A stretch of DNA of 64,000 nucleotides from Anaerolineales bacterium UBA1429 (GTDB taxonomy: Bacteria > Chloroflexota > Anaerolineae > UBA1429), in assembly GCA_002329325.1 (NCBI GenBank), contig DCTX01000078.1:5976-69975 (forward strand). Reading direction: 5' to 3'. Under the pieces are notes generated by a model. The model was not told where the DNA came from and searched no databases. It saw only the letters and a list, made by a program, of their open reading frames with translations. Numbering within the stretch: position 1 is the first letter of the stretch; each line of letters begins with the position of its first letter. Position numbers and translations under genes: made by a program. Shown here piece after piece: positions 25,758 through 34,641 of the stretch.

Positions 25758-27317
25758 ATGCAAGGCAACACACGCCGCGCCTATCTCATTTTCGTTGCGG
25801 CGATCCTGGTGCTGACGGTGACCGCCACCGCCTTTGCCCAGACGGTCGCCCCCACTGCCACGTCGCGGGCCGCCCTGACGCCGGAGACCAACGAGGCCGC
25901 CGAGGACGAAGAGGCGGTAGCGGAGGAATCACCAGCTGAGGAGGAGGCAGGCCTCGCGGCCATGGCCCTGCCCGGCTCCCTCGAGCTCACCGTGTACAAC
26001 CAGAACCTGGGTCTGGTCAAAGAGGTGCGCACCCTGGATCTGGCCGCCGGGATCAACGAGGTGCGCTTTACCGACGTGGCCAGCCAGATCCAGCCGACCA
26101 CGGTGCACGTCGTATCGCTGACGGCCCCCAACCAGACGATCCTGCTGGAGCAGAACTATGAGTACGACCTGGTCAGCAGCTACAAGCTCCTGCAGCGCTA
26201 CATTGACCAGCCGATCCGCCTGACCACCAGCCAGGGGCAGATCTACACCGGCACGCTCCTCTCGGGCTATGACGATGTGATCCTGGCGACGGACGAGGGG
26301 ATCAACATCATCAAGGCCGACGAGATCCAGGAGTTCTCCTTCCCCGCCCTGCCCGAAGGGCTGATCACCCGGCCCACCCTGGTGTGGCTGCTGCAGGCCG
26401 ACGAGGCGGGCGAGCAGGAGCTGCAGGTGACCTATCTCACCAGCGGCATTAGCTGGCAGGCCGATTACATCGCCATGCTGAACGCCGACGATGACGAGCT
26501 TTCGCTCACCGGCTGGATCAGCCTGGATAACAACAGCGGCGCCACCTATCGCGATGCCAAGCTCAAGCTCGTGGCGGGCGAGATCAGCCAGGTCGTCGTC
26601 GAAAAAGAGTACGCGATGGAGGACATGCTCGTCCGCGCCATGGCGACCCCGGCGCCCCAGGTGGCCGAGCGCAGCTTCTTCGAGTACCACCTGTACGAGG
26701 TTGCCCGCCCCGTCACGGTGCGCGATCGCCAGACCAAGCAGATCGAGTTCGTGCAGGCCCCCGAGGTGGCGGTGGAGAAGGAATACGTCTTCCAGTTCAC
26801 CTCGCCCATCTATGTAGGGCTGGGCAGCGCCATCACCGAGCGCTACTATGAGAGCGCTGCGCCGGTGAATGCCGAGGTGCGCATCGAGATCGTGAACGAC
26901 GAAGAGAGCGGGCTGGGCATGCCCCTCCCCCAGGGCATCGTCCGCGTCTACAAAGAGGACATTGACGGGGGCGCCCAACTGGTGGGCGAGGCCAGCATCA
27001 ACCACACGCCTCGCAACGAGGCGATCAACCTGACCCTGGGGCGCGCCTTTGACATCGTGGGCGAGCGCACCCAGACCAACTTCCGCCAACTGGGCGAGCG
27101 CCAGATCGAGGAGACGATCGAGATCGAGCTGCGCAACCAGAAGGATGAGCCGGTCACCGTGCGGCTGATCGAGAACCTCTACCGCGCTCAGGATGCGGAG
27201 GTGCTCGAAAGCAGCGCCGACTATACCGAGGTGGATGCCAACACCATCGAGTACGAGGTCGAGATCGGGGCCGAGGGCTCGGCGACCATCACCTACACGG
27301 TGATGTATCGCTGGTAG
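25758..27317 (+). CDS. exported DUF4139 domain protein
   Basis: A 519-residue protein with a Sec signal peptide (residues 7-28, cleavage near AFAQ) and an acidic low-complexity linker (about 40-62). A mucoidy-inhibitor-A-like N-terminal part follows (ELTVYNQNLGLVKEVRTLDLAAGINEVRFTDVASQIQPTTV), then the DUF4139 beta-rich domain (about 210-519; VTYLTSGISWQADYIAMLN, GWISLDNNSGATYRDAKLKLVAGE, the latter its most conserved stretch). TTAGGAGG precedes ATG 25758. The molecular role of this family is not established. It is monocistronic with a 14-bp terminator. Confidence 0.9.
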   Translation: MQGNTRRAYLIFVAAILVLTVTATAFAQTVAPTATSRAALTPETNEAAEDEEAVAEESPAEEEAGLAAMALPGSLELTVYNQNLGLVKEVRTLDLAAGINEVRFTDVASQIQPTTVHVVSLTAPNQTILLEQNYEYDLVSSYKLLQRYIDQPIRLTTSQGQIYTGTLLSGYDDVILATDEGINIIKADEIQEFSFPALPEGLITRPTLVWLLQADEAGEQELQVTYLTSGISWQADYIAMLNADDDELSLTGWISLDNNSGATYRDAKLKLVAGEISQVVVEKEYAMEDMLVRAMATPAPQVAERSFFEYHLYEVARPVTVRDRQTKQIEFVQAPEVAVEKEYVFQFTSPIYVGLGSAITERYYESAAPVNAEVRIEIVNDEESGLGMPLPQGIVRVYKEDIDGGAQLVGEASINHTPRNEAINLTLGRAFDIVGERTQTNFRQLGERQIEETIEIELRNQKDEPVTVRLIENLYRAQDAEVLESSADYTEVDANTIEYEVEIGAEGSATITYTVMYRW

Positions 27318-27333
27318 CCGGCCGCAACGCCAC

Positions 27334-27373
27334 GCGGGGGAGGGCTGTGAACAGCCCTCCCCCGCGCGCTTTT
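27334..27373. terminator. intrinsic terminator after DUF4139 gene
   Basis: 14-bp stem (27334-27347 with 27352-27365), TGAA tetraloop, followed by GCGCTTTT. It also serves the convergent kinase gene ending at 27372. Confidence 0.8.
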
Positions 27374-29090
27374 ACCAGCGGAAATCCCGCAGCACCGACC
27401 CCCCGATGAACTCGCGCAGGATCGAGTTCTCCGGCACCAGGGAGCCATCGCACGGCTTGAGCCACCGCAGGAAGCTGAGCAGCCGGCGCGCCTCCACCGA
27501 TTCGGGCGCCCCATGGGGCACCTGCAGCAGCAGCGGCTCGGCCAGCGGCTTGAGCACCGAGAGCTCGTAGACCAGGGCCGAGTTGAACATGACATCGGCG
27601 TTTTCCTGGTACGGAAAGATGTTGCGCTCCTCGCCTCGCCGCACACCCTGCCAACGGCGGATCGTCTCGGTGGCCGAGATGCTCCGGTAGCGCTGGTCGC
27701 GCACGATGCGCCGCAACAGACGGTTATCGGTGGTGGGGATGCGGTTGTGGTGATCCAGGTTCAACTGGGTCAATGCCGAGACGTACACGCGAAAGACCTG
27801 CTCCTCGGGGATCTGGTAGATCAGCTCCGGGTTCAGCCCGTGGATCCCCTCGATGAGCAAGATGGCGTCGCCATCCAGCTGGACCTCAGGGCCGGGCAAG
27901 CTCCGGCCTGTGGGGAAATCGAAGCGGGGGATCTGCACCCGTTGCCCCGCCAGCAGCGCCGCCAACTGCTCGTTGAACAACCGGACGTTCACCGCCCCCA
28001 GCGACTCGAAATCGTACTCGCCGTGCTCGTCCCGCGGCGTAAGCTCGCGATCCACGAAATAGTCGTCCAGCCCCAGGGGGAACGGCCTGCGCTCCGAGGC
28101 CATGAGCTGGATGGCCAGCCGGTTGGCAAAGGTGGTCTTGCCCGATGATGAGGGCCCGGCGATCAGCACCAGGCGCACGGTCCCGCGGGCGAGGATGGCC
28201 TGGGCGATCTCGGAGATGCGCTTCTCATGCAGCGCCTCTGAGACCAGGACCGCCCGCTGGGCCTGGCCGCTCTCGATGGCCTCGTTCATCGAGCCCACGT
28301 CCTCGATGCCCAGGATGCCCAGCCAGCGGCCGTACTCGCGGAATACCCCCATCAGTTTGGGATACTGACGGTGGGAATCCAGGGGGTAGATGTGTTTGCG
28401 TATCTGGATGCGCAGGATGAACCCCGGCCCATAGTGCTCCAGCGAGAACTCGCCCAGGCGACCCGTGTGCGGCAGCATGTGGCCGTAGAAATAGTCACGC
28501 ACGCCGCGCAGGGTATAGACCGTGACGGCGCCCCCCTCACGTCCTGTAAAGAGGCGCACCTTGTCTTCATAGCCCTGGGAGGCGAAAAGATCGATGGCTT
28601 CCTGCAGCGGCAGGCGCTCCTTGTAGATCGGCTCGTCGGCCGCCAGAATCTCGCGCATGCGCCCGGCGATGGCCTCCAGCTCGCCCTCTGTGAAGGGCGG
28701 CCGCCCCTCCACCTGGCAGTAGAACCCCCCCAGGGTGACCGAGTGGTCCACATACAGCCGCCCCTCGGGGAACAGCTCGCGGGCCGCCACGATCATGACA
28801 AACGTCAGGGAGCGCTGGTAGATGCGCAGGCCATCGGCGGAGTAGGTGTCCACGGGCTGGACATCGCAATCGCGCACCACGGGGTAGCTCAGCTCGCGCA
28901 GCTCGCCATCCACCAGGGCGCCGACGATGGCGGCCTCGGGCTCGGTGTAGGCGGCATCGATGAAATCCAACAGCGGCGTGCCCACCGGCCCCTGATAGAT
29001 GCGCCCATCGCTCAGATGGATGCGCACCGTCTTGCGGGGCCGCGATAGCGTGATCCTGCTGCGCGCGGGGCGATCAGGAGGGGCGGTCAT
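27372..29090 (-). CDS. TGS-domain nucleoside (uridine-type) kinase
   Basis: A 572-residue fusion. The N-terminal TGS domain (about 20-85; VRIHLSDGRIYQGPVGTPLLDFI) is followed by a ThrRS/AlaRS-type second additional domain (about 90-270; ELFPEGRLYVDHSVTLGGFYCQV...VRLFTGREGGAVTVYTL). The C-terminal P-loop kinase of the uridine kinase/phosphoribulokinase family starts at about 300, with Walker A AGPSSSGKTTF, LGLDDYFVDRELTPRDEHGEYDFES and the lid-type RRIVRDQRYR. Thermotoga TM0751-like proteins share this layout. It would phosphorylate a nucleoside; the tRNA-synthetase-derived domains suggest regulation or RNA contact (inference). The ATGA overlap with the aldolase stop indicates coupling. Confidence 0.9.
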   Translation of the reverse strand: MTAPPDRPARSRITLSRPRKTVRIHLSDGRIYQGPVGTPLLDFIDAAYTEPEAAIVGALVDGELRELSYPVVRDCDVQPVDTYSADGLRIYQRSLTFVMIVAARELFPEGRLYVDHSVTLGGFYCQVEGRPPFTEGELEAIAGRMREILAADEPIYKERLPLQEAIDLFASQGYEDKVRLFTGREGGAVTVYTLRGVRDYFYGHMLPHTGRLGEFSLEHYGPGFILRIQIRKHIYPLDSHRQYPKLMGVFREYGRWLGILGIEDVGSMNEAIESGQAQRAVLVSEALHEKRISEIAQAILARGTVRLVLIAGPSSSGKTTFANRLAIQLMASERRPFPLGLDDYFVDRELTPRDEHGEYDFESLGAVNVRLFNEQLAALLAGQRVQIPRFDFPTGRSLPGPEVQLDGDAILLIEGIHGLNPELIYQIPEEQVFRVYVSALTQLNLDHHNRIPTTDNRLLRRIVRDQRYRSISATETIRRWQGVRRGEERNIFPYQENADVMFNSALVYELSVLKPLAEPLLLQVPHGAPESVEARRLLSFLRWLKPCDGSLVPENSILREFIGGSVLRDFRW

Positions 29091-29737
29091 CGCGATTGCC
29101 CATAGTCATTCATGTACACCTGATGGGCGCGGGCCACCTCGTCGGCGGGGATCTCATCGGGCTGACCGAGCTGCAGCGCGTAATAGACGGTGCGGGCCAC
29201 ATCCTCCACCATCACGGCAGCCTTGACGGCGGCCTCCACCGTGGGGCCGATGGTGAACACGCCATGGTTCTTGATGAGGATCGCCCGGCTGGTGCCGATG
29301 GAGCGCACCAGTTCACGCCCGATCTCCTCGCCGCCGATCTGGCAGTAATCCCCGATGGGGATGGGGCCGCCGAACTCGTCGGCGATGGCCGTGAGCACCA
29401 CAGGGATCGGCTTGCCCACGGCGGCAAAGGCCGTGGCAAAAGTCGAGTGGGTGTGCACCATGCCCATCACGTCGGGTCGATGGCGGTAGACGTACAGGTG
29501 GGTGGCGGCATCTACCGAAGGCTTGAGATCGCCCTGCATCACGCGGCCATCCAGATCCACCACCACCATCTGCTCCGGCCGCATGGCCTCATAGCGCACC
29601 CCGCTGGGCTTGATAACGATATAGCCCGTCTCCGGATCGCGGCCGCTGACGTTGCCGCTGGTCCAGGTGACCAGGCCCGCGTCGGGCAGCATGCGGTTGC
29701 CCTCGTATACCTGTTGGCGCAACTGCTCGATTGACAT
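29087..29737 (-). CDS. class II aldolase/adducin family protein (AraD/FucA-like)
   Basis: Zinc-dependent aldolase or epimerase of 216 residues. Motifs: the phosphate-binding TWTSGNVSGRD, IVIKPSGVRYE, the zinc pair in MVHTHSTFATAFAA, and a distal His in ILIKNHGVF. Length and motifs fit L-ribulose-5-phosphate 4-epimerase and L-fuculose-phosphate aldolase; the sequence alone does not separate them. GGGGGAG precedes ATG 29737; the longer in-frame start lacks a site. Its stop overlaps the start of the downstream nucleoside kinase. A sugar-phosphate salvage pairing is an inference. Confidence 0.9.
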   Translation of the reverse strand: MSIEQLRQQVYEGNRMLPDAGLVTWTSGNVSGRDPETGYIVIKPSGVRYEAMRPEQMVVVDLDGRVMQGDLKPSVDAATHLYVYRHRPDVMGMVHTHSTFATAFAAVGKPIPVVLTAIADEFGGPIPIGDYCQIGGEEIGRELVRSIGTSRAILIKNHGVFTIGPTVEAAVKAAVMVEDVARTVYYALQLGQPDEIPADEVARAHQVYMNDYGQSR

Positions 29738-30300
29738 AGGCTCCCCCTTCCGTGGATGTTGCCTGGGATTATCCCCCGGGCCAGGGGCGGTGTCAATGTA
29801 GGCCAGTGTGCAGGTGAAAGAGGCGTTGCGCCCGACGCCCAAGGTACGACATATCGTGTACCACCTGAGGCAACCTACTATATGTGGCTATCATGATAGG
29901 ATGCCTCGCGGAAGGCGGCGGGCATACCGGATATTTACGATTCAGCAGCATACGAGCTTGGGATACGTCATGGGTTGGTTCGCGTCGTTCTTGACATTCT
30001 CTTTGGTTGTTGGTAAAGTAGGCCGCGGTTACGCTGTTGAATGCAAGCAGTTGCTTACGCATTCGCAAGTTTTCGAGATTCGGGCAGGAATGCCCAAAGC
30101 CGGGCATCTACATTGGAGTGGAAGGCGCGTGTGCCCCGCCCTGGTTCGTGGCAGAGCTCCCGGCGGGCGTCCGCCAGGCATGGCCCAGGGAGCCCTCATG
30201 GCCGAGCCTCTGCGCTCCAGATGCCGACGCTCTGGAGCATACCCGCCTCCCTCGAAAGTCGGTTCCAGTACCACACAGGTAGACCAAAGGAGACCAAGCA
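29738..30300. other. 563-base intergenic region: upstream dyads and 275-base structured leader of acs
   Basis: No gene is convincing here. Two dyads lie upstream of the acs promoter: ACGA-CATA-TCGT within 29843-29862, and the perfect palindrome CTATCATGATAG (29888-29899). The acs promoter is at 29991-30019. The leader then has mutually exclusive hairpins (30082-30107), GGCGG/CCGCC (30162-30175) inside GCTCCC/GGGAGC (30156-30193), and an 8-bp hairpin (30214-30238). A frame with a basic or Pro-rich product crosses it but lacks a ribosome-binding site. Confidence 0.55.
29991..30019 (+). promoter_or_regulatory. promoter of acs
   Basis: Consensus TTGACA (29991-29996), 17-base spacer, TAAAGT (30014-30019). 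Predicted start is near 30026, giving an unusually long leader of about 275 bases. Confidence 0.7.
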
Positions 30301-32265
30301 ATGTCAGCCGAGCAGACGAACAACGTGAACCTGCGCTTCCCGCCTTCGCCCGAGTTCTCGCAGCATGCCCTCATCGGGTCCATGGAGCAGTATCAGGAGA
30401 TGTACGACCGCTCCGTCAACGACCCGGATGGCTTTTGGCTTGAGCAGGCCAAGATGCTCGATTGGATCCAGTTCCCGACCAAGGGACGCGAGTACACCTG
30501 GAAAACCGAAGAGCGTCAGATCGAGCACAGATGGTTCGCAGATGGCGTGCTGAACGTCTCGGCCAACTGCCTGGATCGGCACGTCACCACTTGGCGCAAG
30601 AACAAGGCAGCCATCATCTGGCAGGGCGAGCCGGAAGAAGATGTCGTTACCCTAACGTATCAGGATCTGTATCGTGAGGTCAACAAGTTCGCCAACGTCC
30701 TCAAGAGCCATGGCGTGGGCAAGGGCGACCGGGTCGCCATCTATCTGCCCATGATCCCGGAGCTGGCCATCGCCCTGCTGGCCTGCACCCGCATCGGCGC
30801 GATCCACTCGGTGGTGTTCGGTGGGTTCAGCGCCTCCTCGCTGGCCAGCCGCATCCAGGATTGCGATGCCAAGCTGCTGATCACCAGCAACGTCTCGCTG
30901 CGCGCCGGCCGGGCGATCCCCCTCAAGACCACCTCGGACGAGGCTCTCAAGAGCTGCCCCGGCGTGGAGAAGGTGGTCGTCGTGATGCGCACCGACGACG
31001 AGGTGGCCATGGAGGAAGGCCGCGACGTGTACTGGAGCGAGGAGATGGCCCAGGCCGCCGCGTACTGCGAGCCCGAGCCGATGAACGCCGAGGATCCGCT
31101 CTTTATCCTGTACACCTCCGGTTCGACGGGCGCCCCCAAGGGCATCATGCACACCACGGGCGGCTATCTGCTGTACACCGCTCTGACGCACAAACTGATC
31201 TTTGATATCCATGACGATGACACCTACTGGTGCACCGCCGATATCGGTTGGATCACCGGTCACAGCTATATTGTCTACGGCCCGCTGGCCAATGGCGCCA
31301 CCTCGCTCATGTTCGAGGGCGTGCCCACCTATCCTGATGCCAGCCGTTTCTGGCAGATCGTGGACAAGTTCAACGTCAATATCTTTTACACGGCGCCCAC
31401 GGCGATCCGCTCGCTGCAGCGTCTCGGCAACGACTGGGTCCAGAAGGCCGATCTCTCGAGCCTGCGGCTGTTGGGCAGCGTGGGTGAGCCGATCAACCCC
31501 GCCGCGTGGCTCTGGTACTATGAGCAGATCGGCAAGAGCCGCTGCCCCATCGTGGATACCTGGTGGCAGACGGAGACGGGCGGCATCCTGATCACGCCGC
31601 TGCCCGGCGCCCATACCCTCAAGCCCGCCAGCGCCTCCAAGCCTTTCTTTGGCGTCGAGCCCCTCATCCTCAAGGAGGATGGCACTCCGGCGCCCATCGG
31701 CGAATCCGGCCCGCTGTGCATCACCAAGCCGTGGCCTGCCATGGCCCGCACCATGTGGGGCGACCATGACCGCTTTATCGATACCTACTTTACCATGTAC
31801 TATGACCTCTACTTCACCGGCGATGGCTGCATCAAGGATGCGGACGGCGACTACTGGCTGCAAGGCCGTATCGATGACGTCGTCAACATCTCGGGCCACC
31901 GCATCGGCACCGCCGAGGTGGAGCACGCCCTGGTGAGCCACCCCGCGGTCTCCGAGGCCGCCGTGGTGGGGCGCCCGCACGATGTCAAGGGCCAGGCGCT
32001 CTATGCGTATGTGACCCTGCAGGAGGGCGTGGCCGAGACCGATGAGCTGATCAACGAGCTGATGCAGCAGATCCGCCGCGAGATCGGCCCCATCGCCCGC
32101 CCGGACGAGATCCAGTTCACCGATGCCCTGCCCAAGACCCGCAGCGGCAAGATCATGCGCCGCATCCTGCGCAAGATCGCCGAAGGCGACCTGAGCAATC
32201 TGGGGGATACGACCACCCTGGCCGATCCCGGCGTCGTCGAACACCTGATCGAAGGGCGCAAGTAG
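30301..32265 (+). CDS. acs: acetyl-CoA synthetase (AMP-forming)
   Basis: Activates acetate to acetyl-CoA through acetyl-AMP. It has 654 residues, as usual for Acs. The ACAS N-terminal domain (about 28-85; [21 protein letters not shown]) precedes the adenylate-forming core. Key motifs: P-loop [11 protein letters not shown] (about 270), [18 protein letters not shown], the acetate-pocket Trp in [43 protein letters not shown] (hinge) and [11 protein letters not shown], holding the lysine that is acetylated in Acs (about 613). GGAGA lies 8-12 bases before the ATG. It is followed by a terminator and a transporter gene. Confidence 0.97.
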   Translation: MSAEQTNNVNLRFPPSPEFSQHALIGSMEQYQEMYDRSVNDPDGFWLEQAKMLDWIQFPTKGREYTWKTEERQIEHRWFADGVLNVSANCLDRHVTTWRKNKAAIIWQGEPEEDVVTLTYQDLYREVNKFANVLKSHGVGKGDRVAIYLPMIPELAIALLACTRIGAIHSVVFGGFSASSLASRIQDCDAKLLITSNVSLRAGRAIPLKTTSDEALKSCPGVEKVVVVMRTDDEVAMEEGRDVYWSEEMAQAAAYCEPEPMNAEDPLFILYTSGSTGAPKGIMHTTGGYLLYTALTHKLIFDIHDDDTYWCTADIGWITGHSYIVYGPLANGATSLMFEGVPTYPDASRFWQIVDKFNVNIFYTAPTAIRSLQRLGNDWVQKADLSSLRLLGSVGEPINPAAWLWYYEQIGKSRCPIVDTWWQTETGGILITPLPGAHTLKPASASKPFFGVEPLILKEDGTPAPIGESGPLCITKPWPAMARTMWGDHDRFIDTYFTMYYDLYFTGDGCIKDADGDYWLQGRIDDVVNISGHRIGTAEVEHALVSHPAVSEAAVVGRPHDVKGQALYAYVTLQEGVAETDELINELMQQIRREIGPIARPDEIQFTDALPKTRSGKIMRRILRKIAEGDLSNLGDTTTLADPGVVEHLIEGRK

Positions 32266-32278
32266 GCGCCTGATGGGA

Positions 32279-32324
32279 GGGGCGCACTCGTAGCGCATGG
32301 CGCTGCGGGTGCGCCCCCCTTTTT
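32279..32324 (+). terminator. intrinsic terminator after acs
   Basis: Stem 32279-32287 with 32309-32317, containing a nested AGCGC/GCGCT hairpin (32292-32304), followed by five T residues (32320-32324). Confidence 0.85.
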
Positions 32325-32355
32325 CGCACACAATCAACTGCTGGGGAGGGCCTCC

Positions 32356-33651
32356 ATGACAGCAACGGACTCGCCGAAAGTCATGAATCGCTGGCTGGTG
32401 GTGGTTGGCGCCATACTGGTCCAGCTCTGCCTGGGTGCACTGTACGCCTGGAGCGTGTACACGCCCTATCTGACCAAAGAGCCTTTCTTGTTCACCAAGA
32501 CGCAGACCCAGATCATCTTTTCCGTGTCGTTGGCCAGCTTTGCCTTCACCATGATCCTGGCGGGGCGCTGGCAGGCGCGCTCTGGGCCGCGCATCGTGGC
32601 GCTGACGGGCGGAATCGTCATGGGCGCGGGCTATGTCCTGGCCGGCGTGCTGGGCAACAGCCTTTTCGGCTACTTTGTGAATCAGATCCTCTTCGTCGGC
32701 CTGGTGGCCGGCATCGGCGTGGGGCTGGCCTACGTGTGCCCCATCGCCTGCGGCATCAAATGGTTCCCCGATAAGAAGGGGCTGATCACCGGGTTGGCGG
32801 TGGCGGGCTTTGGCTTTGGCGCCCTGATCTGGATCCAGCTTGCAGGGGAGTTTGGCGGCTTGCTGGCGCGGTTTGGCGTGCTGAACGTCTTTACCATCTA
32901 TGGCATCGCCTACGCCGTGGCCATCGTCCTGGGTTCCACCTGGTTGGTGAACCCGCCGCCGGGGTATTGCCCCCCGGGCTGGTCGCCCACGACGGCCAAG
33001 GCCACCAACAACTCGCCCACCAACGCGGGGCCGAGCATGGGCCCCGGCGCCATGCTGCGCACCCCCCAGTTCTATGGCATCTGGGTCATGTTCCTCTTTA
33101 GCGCCATGGCCGGTCTGCTGGTGATCGGGAATATCAAGCTCTTTGGCATCGAGGCGCTGCAGGCCGGAGGCTTTAGCGCCGATCGGGCCAGCGCCATCGC
33201 CGGGGTCGCCATGGCGGTGTTCTACTCCATCGCCAACGGCGGCGGGCGCATCATCTGGGGCGCCATCTCGGATCGCATCGGCCGCAAGCTGTCGCTGATC
33301 ATCATGTGCGCCGTGCAAGGCGTGATCATGATCGCCTTCTTCTGGATGGGCGGCATCCCGGCGCTGCTCTACATCGGCACAACCATCATCGGTTTCAACT
33401 ATGGTGGCGCCTTTGCCCTCTTCCCAACGGTCACCGGCGACCTGTTCGGCACCGACCATGTGGGAGAGAACTATGGTTGGGTCTTTACCTCCTATGGTGT
33501 GGGCGGCATCATCGGCCCCATCATGGCCGCGGGCATCCGCGATGCCCTGGGCAACTGGGTTGCGGGCTTTGTGATCGCCGGCGTGGCCTGCCTGGTCGCC
33601 GCCGTGATCGCCACACAGCTCAAGCCGCCCAAGGTGGCCAAGCTGGCCTAG
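32356..33651 (+). CDS. OFA-family MFS transporter (oxalate/formate antiporter type)
   Basis: Inner-membrane carrier of 431 residues with 12 predicted helices. The OFA hallmark VQLCLGALYAWSVYTPYL is in TM1. Loop motifs GRWQARSGPRIV and ISDRIGRKLSL are major-facilitator signatures, and GLAYVCPIACGIKWFPDKKGLITGLAVAGFGFGA is typical of OFA members. A Pro/Asn/Ser-rich central loop (about 196-228) separates the halves. It sits 90 bases after acs with a terminator between, and ends in its own terminator. Members move oxalate, formate, lactate or acetate-like anions; beside acs, a short-chain carboxylate is the natural guess (inference). Confidence 0.9.
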   Translation: MTATDSPKVMNRWLVVVGAILVQLCLGALYAWSVYTPYLTKEPFLFTKTQTQIIFSVSLASFAFTMILAGRWQARSGPRIVALTGGIVMGAGYVLAGVLGNSLFGYFVNQILFVGLVAGIGVGLAYVCPIACGIKWFPDKKGLITGLAVAGFGFGALIWIQLAGEFGGLLARFGVLNVFTIYGIAYAVAIVLGSTWLVNPPPGYCPPGWSPTTAKATNNSPTNAGPSMGPGAMLRTPQFYGIWVMFLFSAMAGLLVIGNIKLFGIEALQAGGFSADRASAIAGVAMAVFYSIANGGGRIIWGAISDRIGRKLSLIIMCAVQGVIMIAFFWMGGIPALLYIGTTIIGFNYGGAFALFPTVTGDLFGTDHVGENYGWVFTSYGVGGIIGPIMAAGIRDALGNWVAGFVIAGVACLVAAVIATQLKPPKVAKLA

Positions 33652-33671
33652 CTCCGCTTTTCGGCAGAGCA

Positions 33672-33717
33672 AGAGCCCGGATACGTTGCTGAGCAACGTA
33701 TCCGGGCTCTGTGTTTG
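33672..33717. terminator. bidirectional intrinsic terminator
   Basis: 17-bp perfect stem (33672-33688 with 33694-33710), 5-base loop, then GTGTTT, between the convergent MFS and Fe-S protein genes. Confidence 0.8.
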
Positions 33718-33731
33718 CCGCTGCTGATGCG

Positions 33732-34604
33732 CTAGCTCCCCTGCAAGCCCTCGGGGATGCCCGATTCGCAGGGCACGCCGGCCTGGCAGAGGCCGCAGCC
33801 ATACCCGGCGAAACCGTACACGTCGCGCACGTGGGGGCGTGTGCGATCCAGATGGACGCGGCAGAGGCGCTTGTCGTGCCCCGCCTCGGTGATGGCGCCC
33901 ACGGGGCAGCGCTTGATGCACTCGCCGCAGGTGCCCTTGGCGTAGAACAGGCAGTAGGCGTGGTGGTCGGTGTAGGGGCGCGGCGAGGGCGGCAGTTCAG
34001 CGCGGACCACCACCGAGCCCACGCGCATGGCCTTGCCCACGGGGGTGATCAGCCCATCGCTCAGGCCAAAGGTGCCCAGCCCGCAGGCGTAGGCGGCATG
34101 CCGCTCTGACCAGGTGGAGGAGAAGACAAAGCGCTCCGAGTCCACGGTCTTGAACAGGGGCGAGATGGCCGGCGCAACGGCGCGATAGCCGCGGGCGGTG
34201 AGCGCCTCGGCCACCTGCCGCCGCAGGCCCTCGTTGAAAATCTCGCCAAAGACGCGGGAGCGGGCCCAGCGTTCCGCCAGGTAGAGCGCCTCGCGCCGGT
34301 TGTCGGCCTTGGTGGCCCCCGTCTGGGGCAGCACCCAGGAAACGACCGATAGCTCGGCGGGCTCGGCCGGGGCGTCAGGGTAGGTGAGGGCATAGATCTC
34401 GGCGGGCGTCCAGTGTTCGGGCCCCACATGCTCCTTGTAGGCCACAAAGAGGGGGTCATCGCCCCTGGCGAATCCCACCAGAGGGGTTCCCCAGGCGGGC
34501 TCATCAAAAGCCCCTCCCAGGGCGTTCTCCGGCCCGGCGCAGATGCGGCGGATCAGGTCGGCGACCCATTCGGCCAGTGGTGCGCCCTCGCGTGCAAGCA
34601 TCAT
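33732..34604 (-). CDS. Fe-S protein, epoxyqueuosine reductase (QueG)-like
   Basis: A 290-residue protein with two [4Fe-4S] motifs near the C-terminus: CLFYAKGTCGECIKRCPVGAI and YGCGLCQAGVPCE. These match the ferredoxin part of COG1600/QueG-like proteins. The N-terminal region includes ALYLAERWARSRVFGEIFNEGLRR and the ACGLGTFGLSDGLITP stretch, similar to the GWIGKN region of QueG. QueG proper is usually 350-380 residues and ends in HEAT repeats, which are absent, so this is a relative and not necessarily a queuosine enzyme. The start at 34604 has GGGGA seven bases upstream; the frame extends far upstream inside the next gene. Confidence 0.78.
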   Translation of the reverse strand: MMLAREGAPLAEWVADLIRRICAGPENALGGAFDEPAWGTPLVGFARGDDPLFVAYKEHVGPEHWTPAEIYALTYPDAPAEPAELSVVSWVLPQTGATKADNRREALYLAERWARSRVFGEIFNEGLRRQVAEALTARGYRAVAPAISPLFKTVDSERFVFSSTWSERHAAYACGLGTFGLSDGLITPVGKAMRVGSVVVRAELPPSPRPYTDHHAYCLFYAKGTCGECIKRCPVGAITEAGHDKRLCRVHLDRTRPHVRDVYGFAGYGCGLCQAGVPCESGIPEGLQGS

Positions 34605-34641
34605 CCGGTTGTTCCCCTTTCGCCCTCGTGCGCGGCAGCGA

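Noticed and set aside
30652..33921. 1089-codon open frame on the minus strand opposite acs and the MFS gene
   Set aside because: It is antisense to two clear genes and has low-complexity His/Gly/Ala/Asp-rich composition, as expected from reading GC-rich coding DNA in the mirrored frame.
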